Source of the DNA: JAWWOL01 sp033851545
GTDB taxonomy: Bacteria; Actinomycetota; Actinomycetes; JAWWOL01
Direction: 5' to 3'
Assembly (NCBI GenBank): GCA_033851545.1
Contig: JAWWOO010000049.1
Span: forward strand, 1 to 64,000
DNA length: 64,000 nt
Shown in pieces: positions 32,150-41,190 of this stretch. Numbering within the stretch: position 1 is the first letter of the stretch; the number at the start of each line of letters is the position of its first letter. A model generated the notes under the pieces. The model worked only from the letters and a program-made list of their open reading frames with translations, made no database searches and was not told the DNA's origin. Both the position numbers and the translations under genes were made by a program.

Positions 32150-34326
32150 GCAGTGAGGACCTACGGGTGCTGGCCGAGGAGCAGGCCGCGTTGCGCCGGG
32201 TCGCGACGCTGGTGGCGCACGGGGTGTCACCGGAGGAGCTGTTCGCGGCGGTCACCGAGGAGGTCTGCCGGCTGCTTGCCGTCAAGTACGCGAGCCTGGC
32301 CCGCTACGAGGCCGGCGGGACTTGCACCTTTGTCGCCTGGAGCGGCTCGGGCGACCTCCTCCCCCCTATAGGCACCCGGCTGACCCTCGGGGGAAGCAAC
32401 GTCCACACGCTTGTGTTCGAAACCGGCCGCCCGGCCCGGATCGACAACTATGCCGATGCCACCGGACCGCTCGGTGTCGCAGCACGTGAGGACCGTGCCG
32501 GTTCGGGCGCGGGGGCGCCAGTCATCGTCGAGGGGCGTCTCTGGGGGGTGATGGGAGCCTATTCACCCCTGGGACTTCAACTGCCGCTGGACACCGAGGA
32601 GCGCCTGTCCAATTTCACCGAGCTGCTGGCCACGGCGATTTCCAACGCGGAGAGCCGCGCTGAGCTTGCCCGGCTCGCCCAGGAGCAGGCAGCGCTGCGC
32701 CGGGTCGCGACGCTCGTGGCGCGTGGAGCGCCTGCGGAGGAGCTGTTCGCCACGGTCACCGAGGAGGTCGGATGGTTGCTCGGCTCGCACCTCGCAGGCA
32801 TGGCCCGATTCGAGAGTGACAAGAGGGTGACCGTCCTGGCCACCTGGGGGGCCGAAGGCGAGCAGCATCCCTTGGTTCCGGGCCCGTGGCAGCTCGAAGG
32901 GGGCGACGTGGCATCGATGATTTCGCAGACGGGCCGATCCGTCCGGATCGACGACTACGTGGGCGTCCCCGGGCGCATCGCCGCCTTCGTTCGCGACGAG
33001 CTCGGGATCGGCTGCTCGGTCGGCAGTCCCATCGTCGTCGAAGGGCGGTTGTGGGGCGCCCTGTTCGTCCACGCGAGGTTGACCGACGAGCCGTTCCCCC
33101 AGGACACCGAATTGCGTCTCACCCACTTCACCGAGCTCCTCGCCACGGCGGTCGCGAACGCGGAGAGCCGTGCCGGTCTCGGTCGGCTGGCGGAGGAGCA
33201 GGCGGCGTTGCGACGCGTCGCGACGCTCGTGGCACGCGGGACGCCGCCGGAGGAGCTGTTCACAGCGGTCGTCGAGGAAGTCGCCGGGCTGCTTCCGGTC
33301 GAGTTCGCGTCCATGGGCCGCTACGAGTCCGACGGCACGATGACCGCCGTCGCGATCTCGAGCCAGGTAGGCGACCGCTTCCCGGTCGGTAGCCGGTGGC
33401 CCCTTGAAGGGAGCAACGTCAGCACGATGGTGGCGCACACCGGCCGGCCGGTTCGGATCGACAGCTACGGTGATGCCACCGACGCCCTGGGCGCCGCCAT
33501 CCGCGAGCGGGGCCTCGGCTCAGGCGTCGGGACACCGGTCATCGTCGAGGGCCGCCTCTGGGGCGTGATGACCGCGAGCTCGAGCCCGGAGCGGCCGCTG
33601 CCGCCGGACACCGAGGCGCGCCTCGCCACCTTCACCGAGCTCGTGGCAACAGCGGTCGCGAACGCGGAGAGCCGCAACGAGCTGATGGCCTCGCGGGCGC
33701 GGATCGTCACGGCCGACTACGAGACCCGGCGGCGGATCGAGCGCGATCTGCACGACGCCACCCAGCAGCGGCTCGTCTCGCTCGGATTGGAGCTGCGAGC
33801 GGCGCAGGCGATGGTGCCTCCGCAGCTGGGTGAGCTCGAGGGACTGTTGTCCCGTGTTGCCGAGGGACTGGGGAAGGTCTTCGACGAGCTACGGGAGATC
33901 TCCCAGGGCATTCACCCGGCGGTCCTGTCCGAGGGTGGCCTGAAGCCAGCGCTCACCGCCCTGCGCCGTCGTTCGGCCGTACCGGTGGTGCTCGACCTGC
34001 ACGCCGAGCGACGGCTGCCGGAGCGGGTCGAGGTTGCCGCGTACTACGTGGTGTCAGAAGCCTTGACCAACGCCGCCAAGCACGCGCACGCATCCGTCGT
34101 GAACGTCGACCTCGACACACGTGACGGGGTGCTCCAGCTGGCGATCCGCGACGACGGGATCGGGGGAGCCGACGCCAGCCATGGGTCCGGACTGGTCGGG
34201 CTCAGCGATCGGATCGAAGCGCTCGGCGGCAGGCTCCAGGTGACCAGCCCCCTCGGCACCGGCACCACGCTGCTGATCGAGGTACCGCTCGAGGGCCAGA
34301 GCAGCCCGCTGTCGCCCGAGCGGTAG
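32146..34326 (+). CDS. Sensor histidine kinase with three tandem GAF domains
   Basis: A 726-residue soluble kinase. Three GAF repeats of about 170 residues each open with EEQAALRRVATLVA(R/H)G and end LATA(I/V)(S/A)NAESR. The kinase core has H536 in IERDLHDATQQR, a dimerisation helix typical of the NarL-partner (HisKA_3-like) group, the N-box EALTNAAKHAHA and G-box DDGIGGAD. There is no TM, so the signal is probably cytoplasmic (redox, light or ligand). No response regulator lies nearby, making it an orphan in this window. The start is a TTG coupled to the small ORF. Confidence 0.88.
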   Translation: MSSEDLRVLAEEQAALRRVATLVAHGVSPEELFAAVTEEVCRLLAVKYASLARYEAGGTCTFVAWSGSGDLLPPIGTRLTLGGSNVHTLVFETGRPARIDNYADATGPLGVAAREDRAGSGAGAPVIVEGRLWGVMGAYSPLGLQLPLDTEERLSNFTELLATAISNAESRAELARLAQEQAALRRVATLVARGAPAEELFATVTEEVGWLLGSHLAGMARFESDKRVTVLATWGAEGEQHPLVPGPWQLEGGDVASMISQTGRSVRIDDYVGVPGRIAAFVRDELGIGCSVGSPIVVEGRLWGALFVHARLTDEPFPQDTELRLTHFTELLATAVANAESRAGLGRLAEEQAALRRVATLVARGTPPEELFTAVVEEVAGLLPVEFASMGRYESDGTMTAVAISSQVGDRFPVGSRWPLEGSNVSTMVAHTGRPVRIDSYGDATDALGAAIRERGLGSGVGTPVIVEGRLWGVMTASSSPERPLPPDTEARLATFTELVATAVANAESRNELMASRARIVTADYETRRRIERDLHDATQQRLVSLGLELRAAQAMVPPQLGELEGLLSRVAEGLGKVFDELREISQGIHPAVLSEGGLKPALTALRRRSAVPVVLDLHAERRLPERVEVAAYYVVSEALTNAAKHAHASVVNVDLDTRDGVLQLAIRDDGIGGADASHGSGLVGLSDRIEALGGRLQVTSPLGTGTTLLIEVPLEGQSSPLSPER

Positions 34327-34391
34327 AGACTCCTCCACCTCTCTCGCGAGGCAACGCGGCTCGCCGATCCCACGAACCCGCGGGGTTGGGA

Positions 34392-36221
34392 CTAGAGGGC
34401 GGCTTCGGGGAGGTCCATCGGGTCCAGCGTGGTCGCCTCCGCCACCGCCCGGTCGGCGGCGAGCAGCGGCAGTCGGCTGGCGACGAAGAAGCGGGCAGCC
34501 GCGACCTTGCCTTGGTAGAACGGCACATCACGCTCGGCCGGTGAGCCGGCGAGAGCGGTCAGCGCCACCTCGGCCTCGCGCAGCAGCAGCCAGCCGATCA
34601 CCAGGTCGCCAAGGCCCAGCATGAGCCGCACCGTGTTGAGGCCCACCTTGTAGACGTTGCGCGGGTCCTGCTGCGTCGACATCAGGTAGCCGACCATCGC
34701 CCCCAGCGTCGCCTGAACGTCGTCGAGTCCCCGCTCCAGCAGCGCGCGCTCAGCGGCCAGCGCCCCGTTGCCGGCCTCGCCCTTGGCGAAGTCCGAGACC
34801 TGCGTCAACAACAGGGTCAGCGCCGCGCCCTGATCACGCACGATCTTGCGGAAGAACAGGTCCATCGACTGGATCCCCGTCGTTCCTTCGTAGATCGAGT
34901 CGATCTTGGCGTCGCGGACGTACTGCTCGATCGGGTAGTCCTGCAGGAACCCGGACCCGCCGAACGTCTGCAGTGACAGGTTGAGCAGCTCGTACGAGCG
35001 TTCGGAGCCGATGCCCTTGACCAGCGGCAGCATCAGGTCGTTGAGGGCCTCGGTCGCCTCGTCCTGGGAGCCGGCAGCACGGGCCAGCTCGATCTGGTCC
35101 TGCAGCGTGGCCGTCCACAACAGCATCGCCCGCATGCCCTCGGCGTAGCCCTTCTGCAGCAGCAGCATCCGGCGAACGTCGGCGTGGTGGGTGATGGTCA
35201 CGCGGGGCGCCGTACGGTCCGTCATCCGGGTGAGGTCCGGCCCCTGGACCCGCTCCTTGGCGTAGGCAAGCGCGTTGAGATAGCCGGTGGACAGCGTGGC
35301 GATCGCCTTGGTGCCGACCAGCATCCGGGCGTACTCGATCACCTGGAACATCTGGGCGATCCCGTCGTGCACCTCGCCGACGAGGGAGCCGATCGCCGGC
35401 TGCCGGTCGCCGAGGGTGAGCTCGCACGTGGTCGACGCCTTGAGCCCCATCTTGTGCTCGACGTTGGTGACGTAGACGCCGTTGCGCTCACCCAGCGTCC
35501 CGCTCGGCAGGTCGATCAGGAACTTCGGCACGACGAACAGCGACAGGCCCTTCGTACCCGGGCCGGCACCCTCGGGCCGGGCCAGCACGAGATGGACGAT
35601 GTTGTCGCAGAGGTCGTGCTCGGCGCTGGTGATGAACCGCTTGACGCCGCTCAGGTGCCAGGTGCCGTCCGGCTGCTGCACCGCCTTGGTACGGCCGGCG
35701 CCCACGTCGGAGCCGGCGTCCGGCTCCGTGAGCACCATCGTGGCGCCCCACTTGCGGTCGACCATCAGCTGGGCGATCTGCTGCTGCTCGGGCGTGCCGA
35801 GGCGGTCGAGGATGGCGCCGAAGCCGGGCCCGGACATGTACATGAAGGCCGACGGGTTGGCGCCCAGGAGCATCTCGGAGGCGGCCCACCGCAGCGAGGG
35901 CGGGGCGCCGGTGCCGCCGAGGTGCTCGGGCAGGTCCAGCCGGAACCACTCGGCGTCCATCAACGCCCTGAACGAGGTCCGGAACGAGTCGGGGAAGGTG
36001 ACCGTGGACGTCGCCGGGTCGAACACCGGCGGCGTACGGTCGGCCTCGACGAAGGAGGCAGCGAGCTCGTTCTCCGCCAGCCGGCGGACCTCACGCAGCA
36101 CCTCGCGCGCGGTGTCGGCGTCCATGTCCGCGTAAGGCCCGGTGCCCAGGATCTCGCCCCGGCCGAACACCTCGAACAAGGCGAACTCGATGTCGCGAAG
36201 GTTGCTCTTGTAGTGACCCAT
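34392..36221 (-). CDS. Acyl-CoA dehydrogenase, FadE5 type
   Basis: A 609-residue long-form acyl-CoA dehydrogenase carrying out the first oxidation of fatty-acid beta-oxidation. Features are the FAD/substrate motif TEPDAGSDVGAGRT, KRFITSAEHD, the flavin-binding LQTFGGSGFLQDYPIEQYVRD, the catalytic Glu in IYEGTTGIQ, and an extra C-terminal helical domain of about 120 residues as in mycobacterial FadE5. The upstream region has two identical operator-like repeats. Confidence 0.9.
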   Translation of the reverse strand: MGHYKSNLRDIEFALFEVFGRGEILGTGPYADMDADTAREVLREVRRLAENELAASFVEADRTPPVFDPATSTVTFPDSFRTSFRALMDAEWFRLDLPEHLGGTGAPPSLRWAASEMLLGANPSAFMYMSGPGFGAILDRLGTPEQQQIAQLMVDRKWGATMVLTEPDAGSDVGAGRTKAVQQPDGTWHLSGVKRFITSAEHDLCDNIVHLVLARPEGAGPGTKGLSLFVVPKFLIDLPSGTLGERNGVYVTNVEHKMGLKASTTCELTLGDRQPAIGSLVGEVHDGIAQMFQVIEYARMLVGTKAIATLSTGYLNALAYAKERVQGPDLTRMTDRTAPRVTITHHADVRRMLLLQKGYAEGMRAMLLWTATLQDQIELARAAGSQDEATEALNDLMLPLVKGIGSERSYELLNLSLQTFGGSGFLQDYPIEQYVRDAKIDSIYEGTTGIQSMDLFFRKIVRDQGAALTLLLTQVSDFAKGEAGNGALAAERALLERGLDDVQATLGAMVGYLMSTQQDPRNVYKVGLNTVRLMLGLGDLVIGWLLLREAEVALTALAGSPAERDVPFYQGKVAAARFFVASRLPLLAADRAVAEATTLDPMDLPEAAL

Positions 36222-36260
36222 CGCGGGCTCCTCGTCGGGTTCGCTTCGTCGCCGGCGCCA

Positions 36261-36301
36261 ATGCTACCCGCCAGTAACCTGCGATGCTACCCGCCAGTAA
36301 C
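36261..36301. promoter_or_regulatory. Twin 18-bp direct repeats upstream of the FadE5-type gene
   Basis: ATGCTACCCGCCAGTAAC occurs twice without mismatch, with starts 23 bp apart (about two helical turns), 40-80 nt upstream of the leftward FadE5 gene and 60-100 nt upstream of the rightward gene. Each copy contains an imperfect dyad (TAC....GTA). They look like paired sites for a TetR-type lipid regulator that could control both directions. Confidence 0.6.
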
Positions 36302-36359
36302 TAACGGTCGCGCCCGAATCCGCGAACCGGGAGAACCCATCGCGTGGGACTCTGTCCGG

Positions 36360-37484
36360 ATGCTGCGTGGGAGGGGCCGGGCCTGGCGACCAGGGCTGGC
36401 TGCTCTCGTGCTGGCGCTGATCCCCGCTGGTCCCGTCGCAGCGGTCGGCAGCGCCACTCCCTCGCCGGGTGCCAGCCCGCCGCAGCCGCCCGGGCAGAGC
36501 CGGTCGCACTACCTCACCAGCGTCGACCCTGCACTGCTCGCCCGTACGGCGACGCTGGATGTCCTGGACGTGTCGACCCAGGGCATGGCGTCCGCGCTGG
36601 TCGTGCTCGACGCCGGCAGTCCGGCCGGGACGGACGGTTCCGTTCGGCTTCCGGACAGCCACCTGCATGCCGAGCCGGCGCTGGTGCGGAAGGCGGTGGT
36701 GGCGTACGGCAAAGCCTGGCGGGCCGCCAAGGGCCCGGCGCTGGTGCTGGTCGTCGGCACCACCAACTACGGGTCGTTCGCCGGCGGGCCGCACGGAGCC
36801 GCCTGGGCCCGGATGGTCGAGCAGGTCGCCACGGCGCTGCCCGGCATCGACGTGCGCGGCGGGCTCGACGCCGAGCAGGAGTACTCGACTCCTCTCGTCG
36901 CGCGCTCGTGGGTCGAGGCGTACGACGCGAGCGGCACCCGCCCGTACGTCGACTTCGGCAGCTGCACCTGCCCACCGGCGCCGTCCGCCCCTGCCAACGG
37001 CTGGACCCTGGAGGACGTGTACGCGGTGGCGGTCGGCGACGGCAGCGCGGTCGTGCTACCCGAGATCTACGCGACCAAGGGCGGCAACGCCCGGGCCTGG
37101 GGGCGCGTGGTCGCCTGGTCGCGGCAGCAGCACCCCGACCAGCCGGTCCGGATCGTCGGCGCGCTGACCGAGGCCGGGGCCTGCACCGGACCGCCCAAAC
37201 GCTCCTGCCCGGGCATCGACCTCACCGCATTGCCTGCCTGGGGGCAGCTGACCGGGGCCTTGGGCCTCACGACGGACGCCGGTCCCGACCTTCGCTACCT
37301 GACCGACATCAGCTATCTCCCGGAGCCGCCGGCGAAGCACCACCGGGTCACGATCGGCACTCCGCTGCTCACCGCGCTGCTCGTGCTGGTTACCGGCCTG
37401 GTCTCGACCGCGGCGCTCGCCTACGTCCGGCGAGGGCACGGAACCCGACGCCGTCGCAGGGCGGCCAGGTGGCGTAAGCGCTAG
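36360..37484 (+). CDS. Secreted protein with C-terminal membrane anchor
   Basis: A 374-residue protein with a signal peptide (WRPGLAALVLALIPAGPVAAVG), an extracytoplasmic domain of about 290 residues with two Cys pairs (SCTCPP; ACTGPPKRSC), and a C-terminal TM (IGTPLLTALLVLVTGLVSTAALAYV) followed by an Arg-rich stop-transfer tail. The alternating beta/alpha pattern (ALVLVVGTTNYGSF; IDVRGGLDAEQEY; VVLPEIYATKGGN) recalls a glycosidase-like TIM barrel, but no catalytic pair is identifiable. The ATG has no clear ribosome site. Confidence 0.65.
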   Translation: MLRGRGRAWRPGLAALVLALIPAGPVAAVGSATPSPGASPPQPPGQSRSHYLTSVDPALLARTATLDVLDVSTQGMASALVVLDAGSPAGTDGSVRLPDSHLHAEPALVRKAVVAYGKAWRAAKGPALVLVVGTTNYGSFAGGPHGAAWARMVEQVATALPGIDVRGGLDAEQEYSTPLVARSWVEAYDASGTRPYVDFGSCTCPPAPSAPANGWTLEDVYAVAVGDGSAVVLPEIYATKGGNARAWGRVVAWSRQQHPDQPVRIVGALTEAGACTGPPKRSCPGIDLTALPAWGQLTGALGLTTDAGPDLRYLTDISYLPEPPAKHHRVTIGTPLLTALLVLVTGLVSTAALAYVRRGHGTRRRRRAARWRKR

Positions 37485-37498
37485 GTCAGCCTTACCTG

Positions 37499-37520
37499 AA
37501 GGCGCCGTGAGCGTCGCCTT
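37499..37520 (+). terminator. Possible hairpin terminator after the secreted anchored protein
   Basis: AAGGCG and CGCCTT pair around a 10-nt loop, 14 nt after the stop. It is weak with no T-run. Confidence 0.35.
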
Positions 37521-37553
37521 TCGGAGGCTGCTGAACCGGCGATAACCGACAGC

Positions 37554-37709
37554 ATGAAGAGGGACGAGGCACTCGACCGCCGACGCCGGCGGGAGGCCCT
37601 GCTGCGCGAGCGGGCAGAGGCGCGGGCTCTGCTGGAGCGGGTCATCCCGCGCCGCGTACGCAGAGCCCGCGAACGCCAGCGCTACCTGTTGTCGACCTAC
37701 ACCCGCTGA
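37554..37709 (+). CDS. Small Arg/Glu-rich protein (51 residues), tentative
   Basis: An ATG-started ORF with high third-position GC, encoding a very basic helix-rich peptide (LDRRRRREALLRERAEARALLERV...). No ribosome site is obvious and no family is recognised. It ends 47 nt before the convergent flavin reductase stop. Confidence 0.35.
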   Translation: MKRDEALDRRRRREALLRERAEARALLERVIPRRVRRARERQRYLLSTYTR

Positions 37710-37756
37710 GGCAGCGCCCGTCGCAGCCGCGACCTCGGGCAGCCGGCACGCGCCGA

Positions 37757-38245
37757 CTACCGCATCAGTCCGGTGAAACCGCCGTCGTGGTAGACAAGCG
37801 GCCGGTGAGCCGGGTGGTAGCCGGCCTCGACCACCTGACCGATCACCACGGAGTGGTCGCCGGCGTGGACCCGGGTCTCGATCCGGCAGACCATCCAGGC
37901 CAGCACGTCCTGGAGCAGCGGCACGCCGTACGGCCCGAAGCTCCAGGCTGTCGCCGGCCCGAACCGATCGGCGCCGCTGCGGGCGAAGGTGGCGGCGACC
38001 TCCTCCTGGTGCTCGGCCAGCAGGTGCACGGCGACGTAGGCCGCCTCCTCGACCGCCGACCAGCTCGACGAGGTCCGGCTGAGGTTGAACGAGAGCAGCG
38101 GCGGTTCCAGCGACAGTGCGACGAGCGAGGTCGCGGTGAACCCGACCGGACGCTCGCCGGTCGTCGTGATCACGGCGACGCCCGCCGCATGCCGGCGGAA
38201 CAGGCCGCGGAACAGGTCGGGGTCGAGGGTGCCCACAGCGGTCAC
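37757..38245 (-). CDS. Flavin reductase domain protein
   Basis: A 162-residue FMN-binding split-barrel reductase. GLFRRHAAGVAVITTTGERPVGFTATSL, SLEPPLLSFNLSRTSSSW and the final HRPLVYHDGGF are the family signature. It supplies reduced FMN to two-component monooxygenases. It is the last of five genes joined end to end by 4-nt overlaps or single-base gaps, so it probably serves the LLM and ACAD-like monooxygenases of the same operon. Confidence 0.9.
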   Translation of the reverse strand: MTAVGTLDPDLFRGLFRRHAAGVAVITTTGERPVGFTATSLVALSLEPPLLSFNLSRTSSSWSAVEEAAYVAVHLLAEHQEEVAATFARSGADRFGPATAWSFGPYGVPLLQDVLAWMVCRIETRVHAGDHSVVIGQVVEAGYHPAHRPLVYHDGGFTGLMR

Positions 38246-38961
38246 GCCGTCCTCCGGACGATGGCCGCGGCGTCGGGCGCGAGCCGGACCCGCTCGAGGA
38301 ACTGCACGATCTCGGCCGCCGCCGACCGGTGGGCCAGGTCGTTGAGGACGTCGTGCCGCCCACCCCCGACGACCGCCAGCTCACCGAGCGGCAACCGGTC
38401 GGCCAGCGCGGCCGCCTCGGCCACCGGGGTGATCCGGTCGGCATCACCGTGCAGCACCAGTACCGGGCCGGCGAAGTCGCCCGGTGCGGTCAACGACTGC
38501 GGAACGGGCTGGTCGAGGCCCCCCCGGTCGAACCGCTCGTCGTTGCTGAGCCGGGCCCGATGTGCCGGGCAGGCCGTTCGGGCCTCGAGCTCGGCGTCCC
38601 AGCCGGCCACTGCCACCGCCGTGCTGGCGATGCCGGCAACGACCACGGCTGCGACGAGATCGCCTGCCGGGTAGGCGATCTGCAGTGCCTCGAGAGCACC
38701 GGTGTCCGACCCGACCAGGACCAGCGGCCGTGCCGACGACGACTGCCGGCGGACCAGCGCGGCGAGCTCCTCGATCGGCGTGGTCGGCAGCGCATCGACG
38801 GCGACCACCTCGTAGGCGTCGTAGGCAAGCCGTCGGCCGAGGCGCTCGTAGACCTCGCCGTGCTCGCCGCGACCGGGCAGCACGACGACGGTTCCCCTGC
38901 ACAGCAGGCCCTGTGCCGGCTGCCAGCGCTGGGCGACCCGGGGCGGGAACGTGACGGTCAC
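38242..38961 (-). CDS. Alpha/beta hydrolase
   Basis: A 239-residue hydrolase. GTVVVLPGRGEHGEVYERLGRRL gives the oxyanion region and VLVGSDTGALEALQIAY sits at the nucleophile elbow, with Asp where Ser is usual (G-S-D-T-G). The acid is in LVLHGDADRITP and the His in GGGRHDVLND. It overlaps both neighbours by GTGA and may cleave an ester or thioester product of the monooxygenases. A nucleophile Asp would suggest a dehalogenase- or epoxide-hydrolase-like mechanism, though Ser at the preceding position cannot be excluded. Confidence 0.8.
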   Translation of the reverse strand: MTVTFPPRVAQRWQPAQGLLCRGTVVVLPGRGEHGEVYERLGRRLAYDAYEVVAVDALPTTPIEELAALVRRQSSSARPLVLVGSDTGALEALQIAYPAGDLVAAVVVAGIASTAVAVAGWDAELEARTACPAHRARLSNDERFDRGGLDQPVPQSLTAPGDFAGPVLVLHGDADRITPVAEAAALADRLPLGELAVVGGGRHDVLNDLAHRSAAAEIVQFLERVRLAPDAAAIVRRTA

Positions 38962-40070
38962 TGAGCTGCTCCGACTGGCTCGCGGGCGGCCATGGCGCGG
39001 TGGGCGAGCTCCTGCCGGACGAGCGGAAGCAGGTGCCGGCCGTAGTCGACCGCATCATCGACCGGGTCATAGCCGCGGATCAGCAGCGTCGTCGCGCCGA
39101 TGTCGACGTAGTCGAGCAGCGCTGCGGCCACGGTCTCGGGCGTGCCGACCAGCGCGGTGGAGTTGCCGGCAGCACCGCTGGCCGCAGAGGTCGGTGTCCA
39201 TAGCGCCCGGTCGTGCAGCTCACCCTTGGCCGCCGCGGCGAGAAGCCTTTGGGAGCCAACGTTCTGCGGCGTGTCACCGCGGAACCGGCGCAGCCACTGC
39301 TCGTTGTTCCTGCGCCCGGACTTGATCTGGTCGAGGATCCGGTGCGCCCTTTCCCAGGCCAGCTCCTCGGTGGCGCCGAGGATCGGGCGGAACGAGACGC
39401 TGATGCCGGGCACGTCCGTACGGCCTGCCGCTGCGGCGGACGCCCGAACGGAGGCGATCTGCTCGGCAGTCTCGGCCAGCGGCTCGCCCCACAGCGCGTA
39501 GGTGTCGGCGTGCTTGCCGCCGACCCGATAGGCCGCTTCGGACGACCCGCCGAAGTAGACCGGGATCGAGGTCACCGGGTGGACCCCGCTGACGAAGTCG
39601 GCGAACTTGTAGAACCGGCCCTCGTGGCTGAACGGCTCGGTCGCCGTCCACGTCTTGCGGACGATGTCGAGATATTCGTCGGTGCGGGCGTAACGGTCGT
39701 CCTTGGTCAGGTAGTCGCCCTCGCGCTGCTGCTCCGCGTCGTTGCCACCGGTGATGATGTGGATCGCCACCCGGCCGCGGGAGAGCTGGTCCAAGGTCGC
39801 GAACGACTTGGCCGCCCAGGTCGGGAAGACGAAGCCCGGCCGGTGCGCGATGAGCACGCCGAGGCGCTCGGTCGCCGCGAGTGCGGCGGAGGCGACCAGG
39901 TTGGCCTCCGGCGAGCTGGAACCGTAGGCGACGAGGACCCGGTCGAAGCCGGCGTCCTCGTGCGCACGGGCAAACTTCTTCACGTAGTCCGGGTCGACGA
40001 AAGCCCCTGAGGGCGGGTGGATCTCGGACTCGTGGCGGGTGCTGATCATTCCAACGAAGTCGACTGACAT
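38958..40070 (-). CDS. LLM-class flavin-dependent monooxygenase (SsuD-like), copy 1
   Basis: A 370-residue bacterial-luciferase-fold enzyme. MSVDFVGMISTRHESEI, IAHRPGFVFPTWAAKSFATLDQLS, ITGGNDAEQQREGDYLTKDDRY and IPVYFGGSS match alkanesulfonate/organosulfur monooxygenases that use FMNH2. The ATG at 40070 fits the start of its paralogue at 47626; AAAGGTGG lies upstream, and an in-frame GTG at 40079 is the alternative. It is nearly collinear with copy 2 across the divergent promoter. Confidence 0.88.
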   Translation of the reverse strand: MSVDFVGMISTRHESEIHPPSGAFVDPDYVKKFARAHEDAGFDRVLVAYGSSSPEANLVASAALAATERLGVLIAHRPGFVFPTWAAKSFATLDQLSRGRVAIHIITGGNDAEQQREGDYLTKDDRYARTDEYLDIVRKTWTATEPFSHEGRFYKFADFVSGVHPVTSIPVYFGGSSEAAYRVGGKHADTYALWGEPLAETAEQIASVRASAAAAGRTDVPGISVSFRPILGATEELAWERAHRILDQIKSGRRNNEQWLRRFRGDTPQNVGSQRLLAAAAKGELHDRALWTPTSAASGAAGNSTALVGTPETVAAALLDYVDIGATTLLIRGYDPVDDAVDYGRHLLPLVRQELAHRAMAAREPVGAAQ

Positions 40071-40071
40071 G

Positions 40072-41190
40072 TCAGCCACCTTTCCGGGAGAGCGCTGACC
40101 GTCCGGCTGCGCTGATGATGACGTCGTCCTGCGGGGTGTGTACGCGGCTGCAGAGCACGTCGCGGTAGTGCCGTTGGAGCGGTTGGCTGCGGGAGAGCCC
40201 GTGGTTGCCGGTGAGCGAGACTGCCTGCTCGACAGCGGTTATCGCGGCCCGGGTGCCGATGGTCTTGGCGCCGGCCGACTGAACGACGGCGGCGGCATCC
40301 CCGTCGTCGACCCGTTCGGCCAGCCCCCGTACGAGAGCGTTGGCACCGAGCAGCGCCACCTCGATCTCGCCGACGGCAGCCTGGAACCGCGGCAGCGTGG
40401 CCAGCGGTTCCCCCAGGTTGGTCGGCACCCGGTGGTTGAGGAACGTGACCAGCCACTCCTGCGCCGCCTCGGCGACGCCGAGGTAGAGCGCGGTCAGGCC
40501 GAGGGAGTTCCATGCGGTGATCTCGTCCCGCCGATCCGGCGCGGATCCGTGCTCGACCAGGCCGATCGTGGCGTCGTACGGGACCTGGACATCGGTGAAG
40601 AGCACGTCGTCGCTGCGGCTGGCCCGCAGGCCGAGGTGGTCCCACGTCGGCAGGACCGTGATGCCCGGGGAGTCGCCCCTGACGATGAACCCGCCGACGC
40701 GTACGGGATCCTCGTCGGTTCGCGCCCAGACGACCATCCAGCGCAGCGCCTCGGCGCCGGTGGAGAAGATCTTGTGGCCGGACAGCAGCCAGCTGTCGCC
40801 CACCCTGCGCGCGATGGTCCGAGGCAGACCTCCGCGCGCCGGCGTGCCCAGCTCCGGCTCGACCCGCAGGGCGTTGAGCAGCACCGGCCGCTGCGCCGAC
40901 TCGGTGAGCACCTCGTCGTAGACCTCCGCCGGCCAGCCACCGCTGCGGTCCTGGGCGGCGTGGGTGAACAGCGTCATCGCTGTCACGAGGGCCACCGAGG
41001 GGTCACCCTTGCCGACCTCGTGCAGGATGCCCACGGTACGGGCCAGACCCGCGCCCTCGCCGCCAAACCTGGCCCCGATCGTGGCGTTGAGCAGTCCGGC
41101 TTCGTGCACGGCCCCGACGCCCTCGTACGGGAAGCTGCCGTCCCTGTCGTGCTCCTCGGCGCGGGAGGCGAGCTGCTCGGTGAGCGTCAT
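40072..41190 (-). CDS. Acyl-CoA dehydrogenase-like monooxygenase (SfnB/DszC-like)
   Basis: A 372-residue ACAD-fold flavoprotein. FEATURES: an N-terminal helical domain (GLLNATIGARFGGEGAGLART), beta domain (GDSWLLSGHKIFSTGAEALRWMVVWARTDED; HLGLRASRSDDVLFTDVQVP) and C-terminal helical ending SLTGNHGLSRSQPLQRHYRDVLCSRVH in which the dehydrogenase Glu is absent. That pattern, plus the flavin reductase and LLM partners, fits FMNH2-dependent oxygenation of an organosulfur compound. It overlaps the cupin gene by 4 nt (ATGA). Confidence 0.8.
   Translation of the reverse strand: MTLTEQLASRAEEHDRDGSFPYEGVGAVHEAGLLNATIGARFGGEGAGLARTVGILHEVGKGDPSVALVTAMTLFTHAAQDRSGGWPAEVYDEVLTESAQRPVLLNALRVEPELGTPARGGLPRTIARRVGDSWLLSGHKIFSTGAEALRWMVVWARTDEDPVRVGGFIVRGDSPGITVLPTWDHLGLRASRSDDVLFTDVQVPYDATIGLVEHGSAPDRRDEITAWNSLGLTALYLGVAEAAQEWLVTFLNHRVPTNLGEPLATLPRFQAAVGEIEVALLGANALVRGLAERVDDGDAAAVVQSAGAKTIGTRAAITAVEQAVSLTGNHGLSRSQPLQRHYRDVLCSRVHTPQDDVIISAAGRSALSRKGG

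Noticed and set aside
35184..36359. Upstream extension of the secreted protein frame through the FadE5 gene on the opposite strand
   Set aside because: It is antisense to FadE5 and would bury the signal peptide that begins at 36360.
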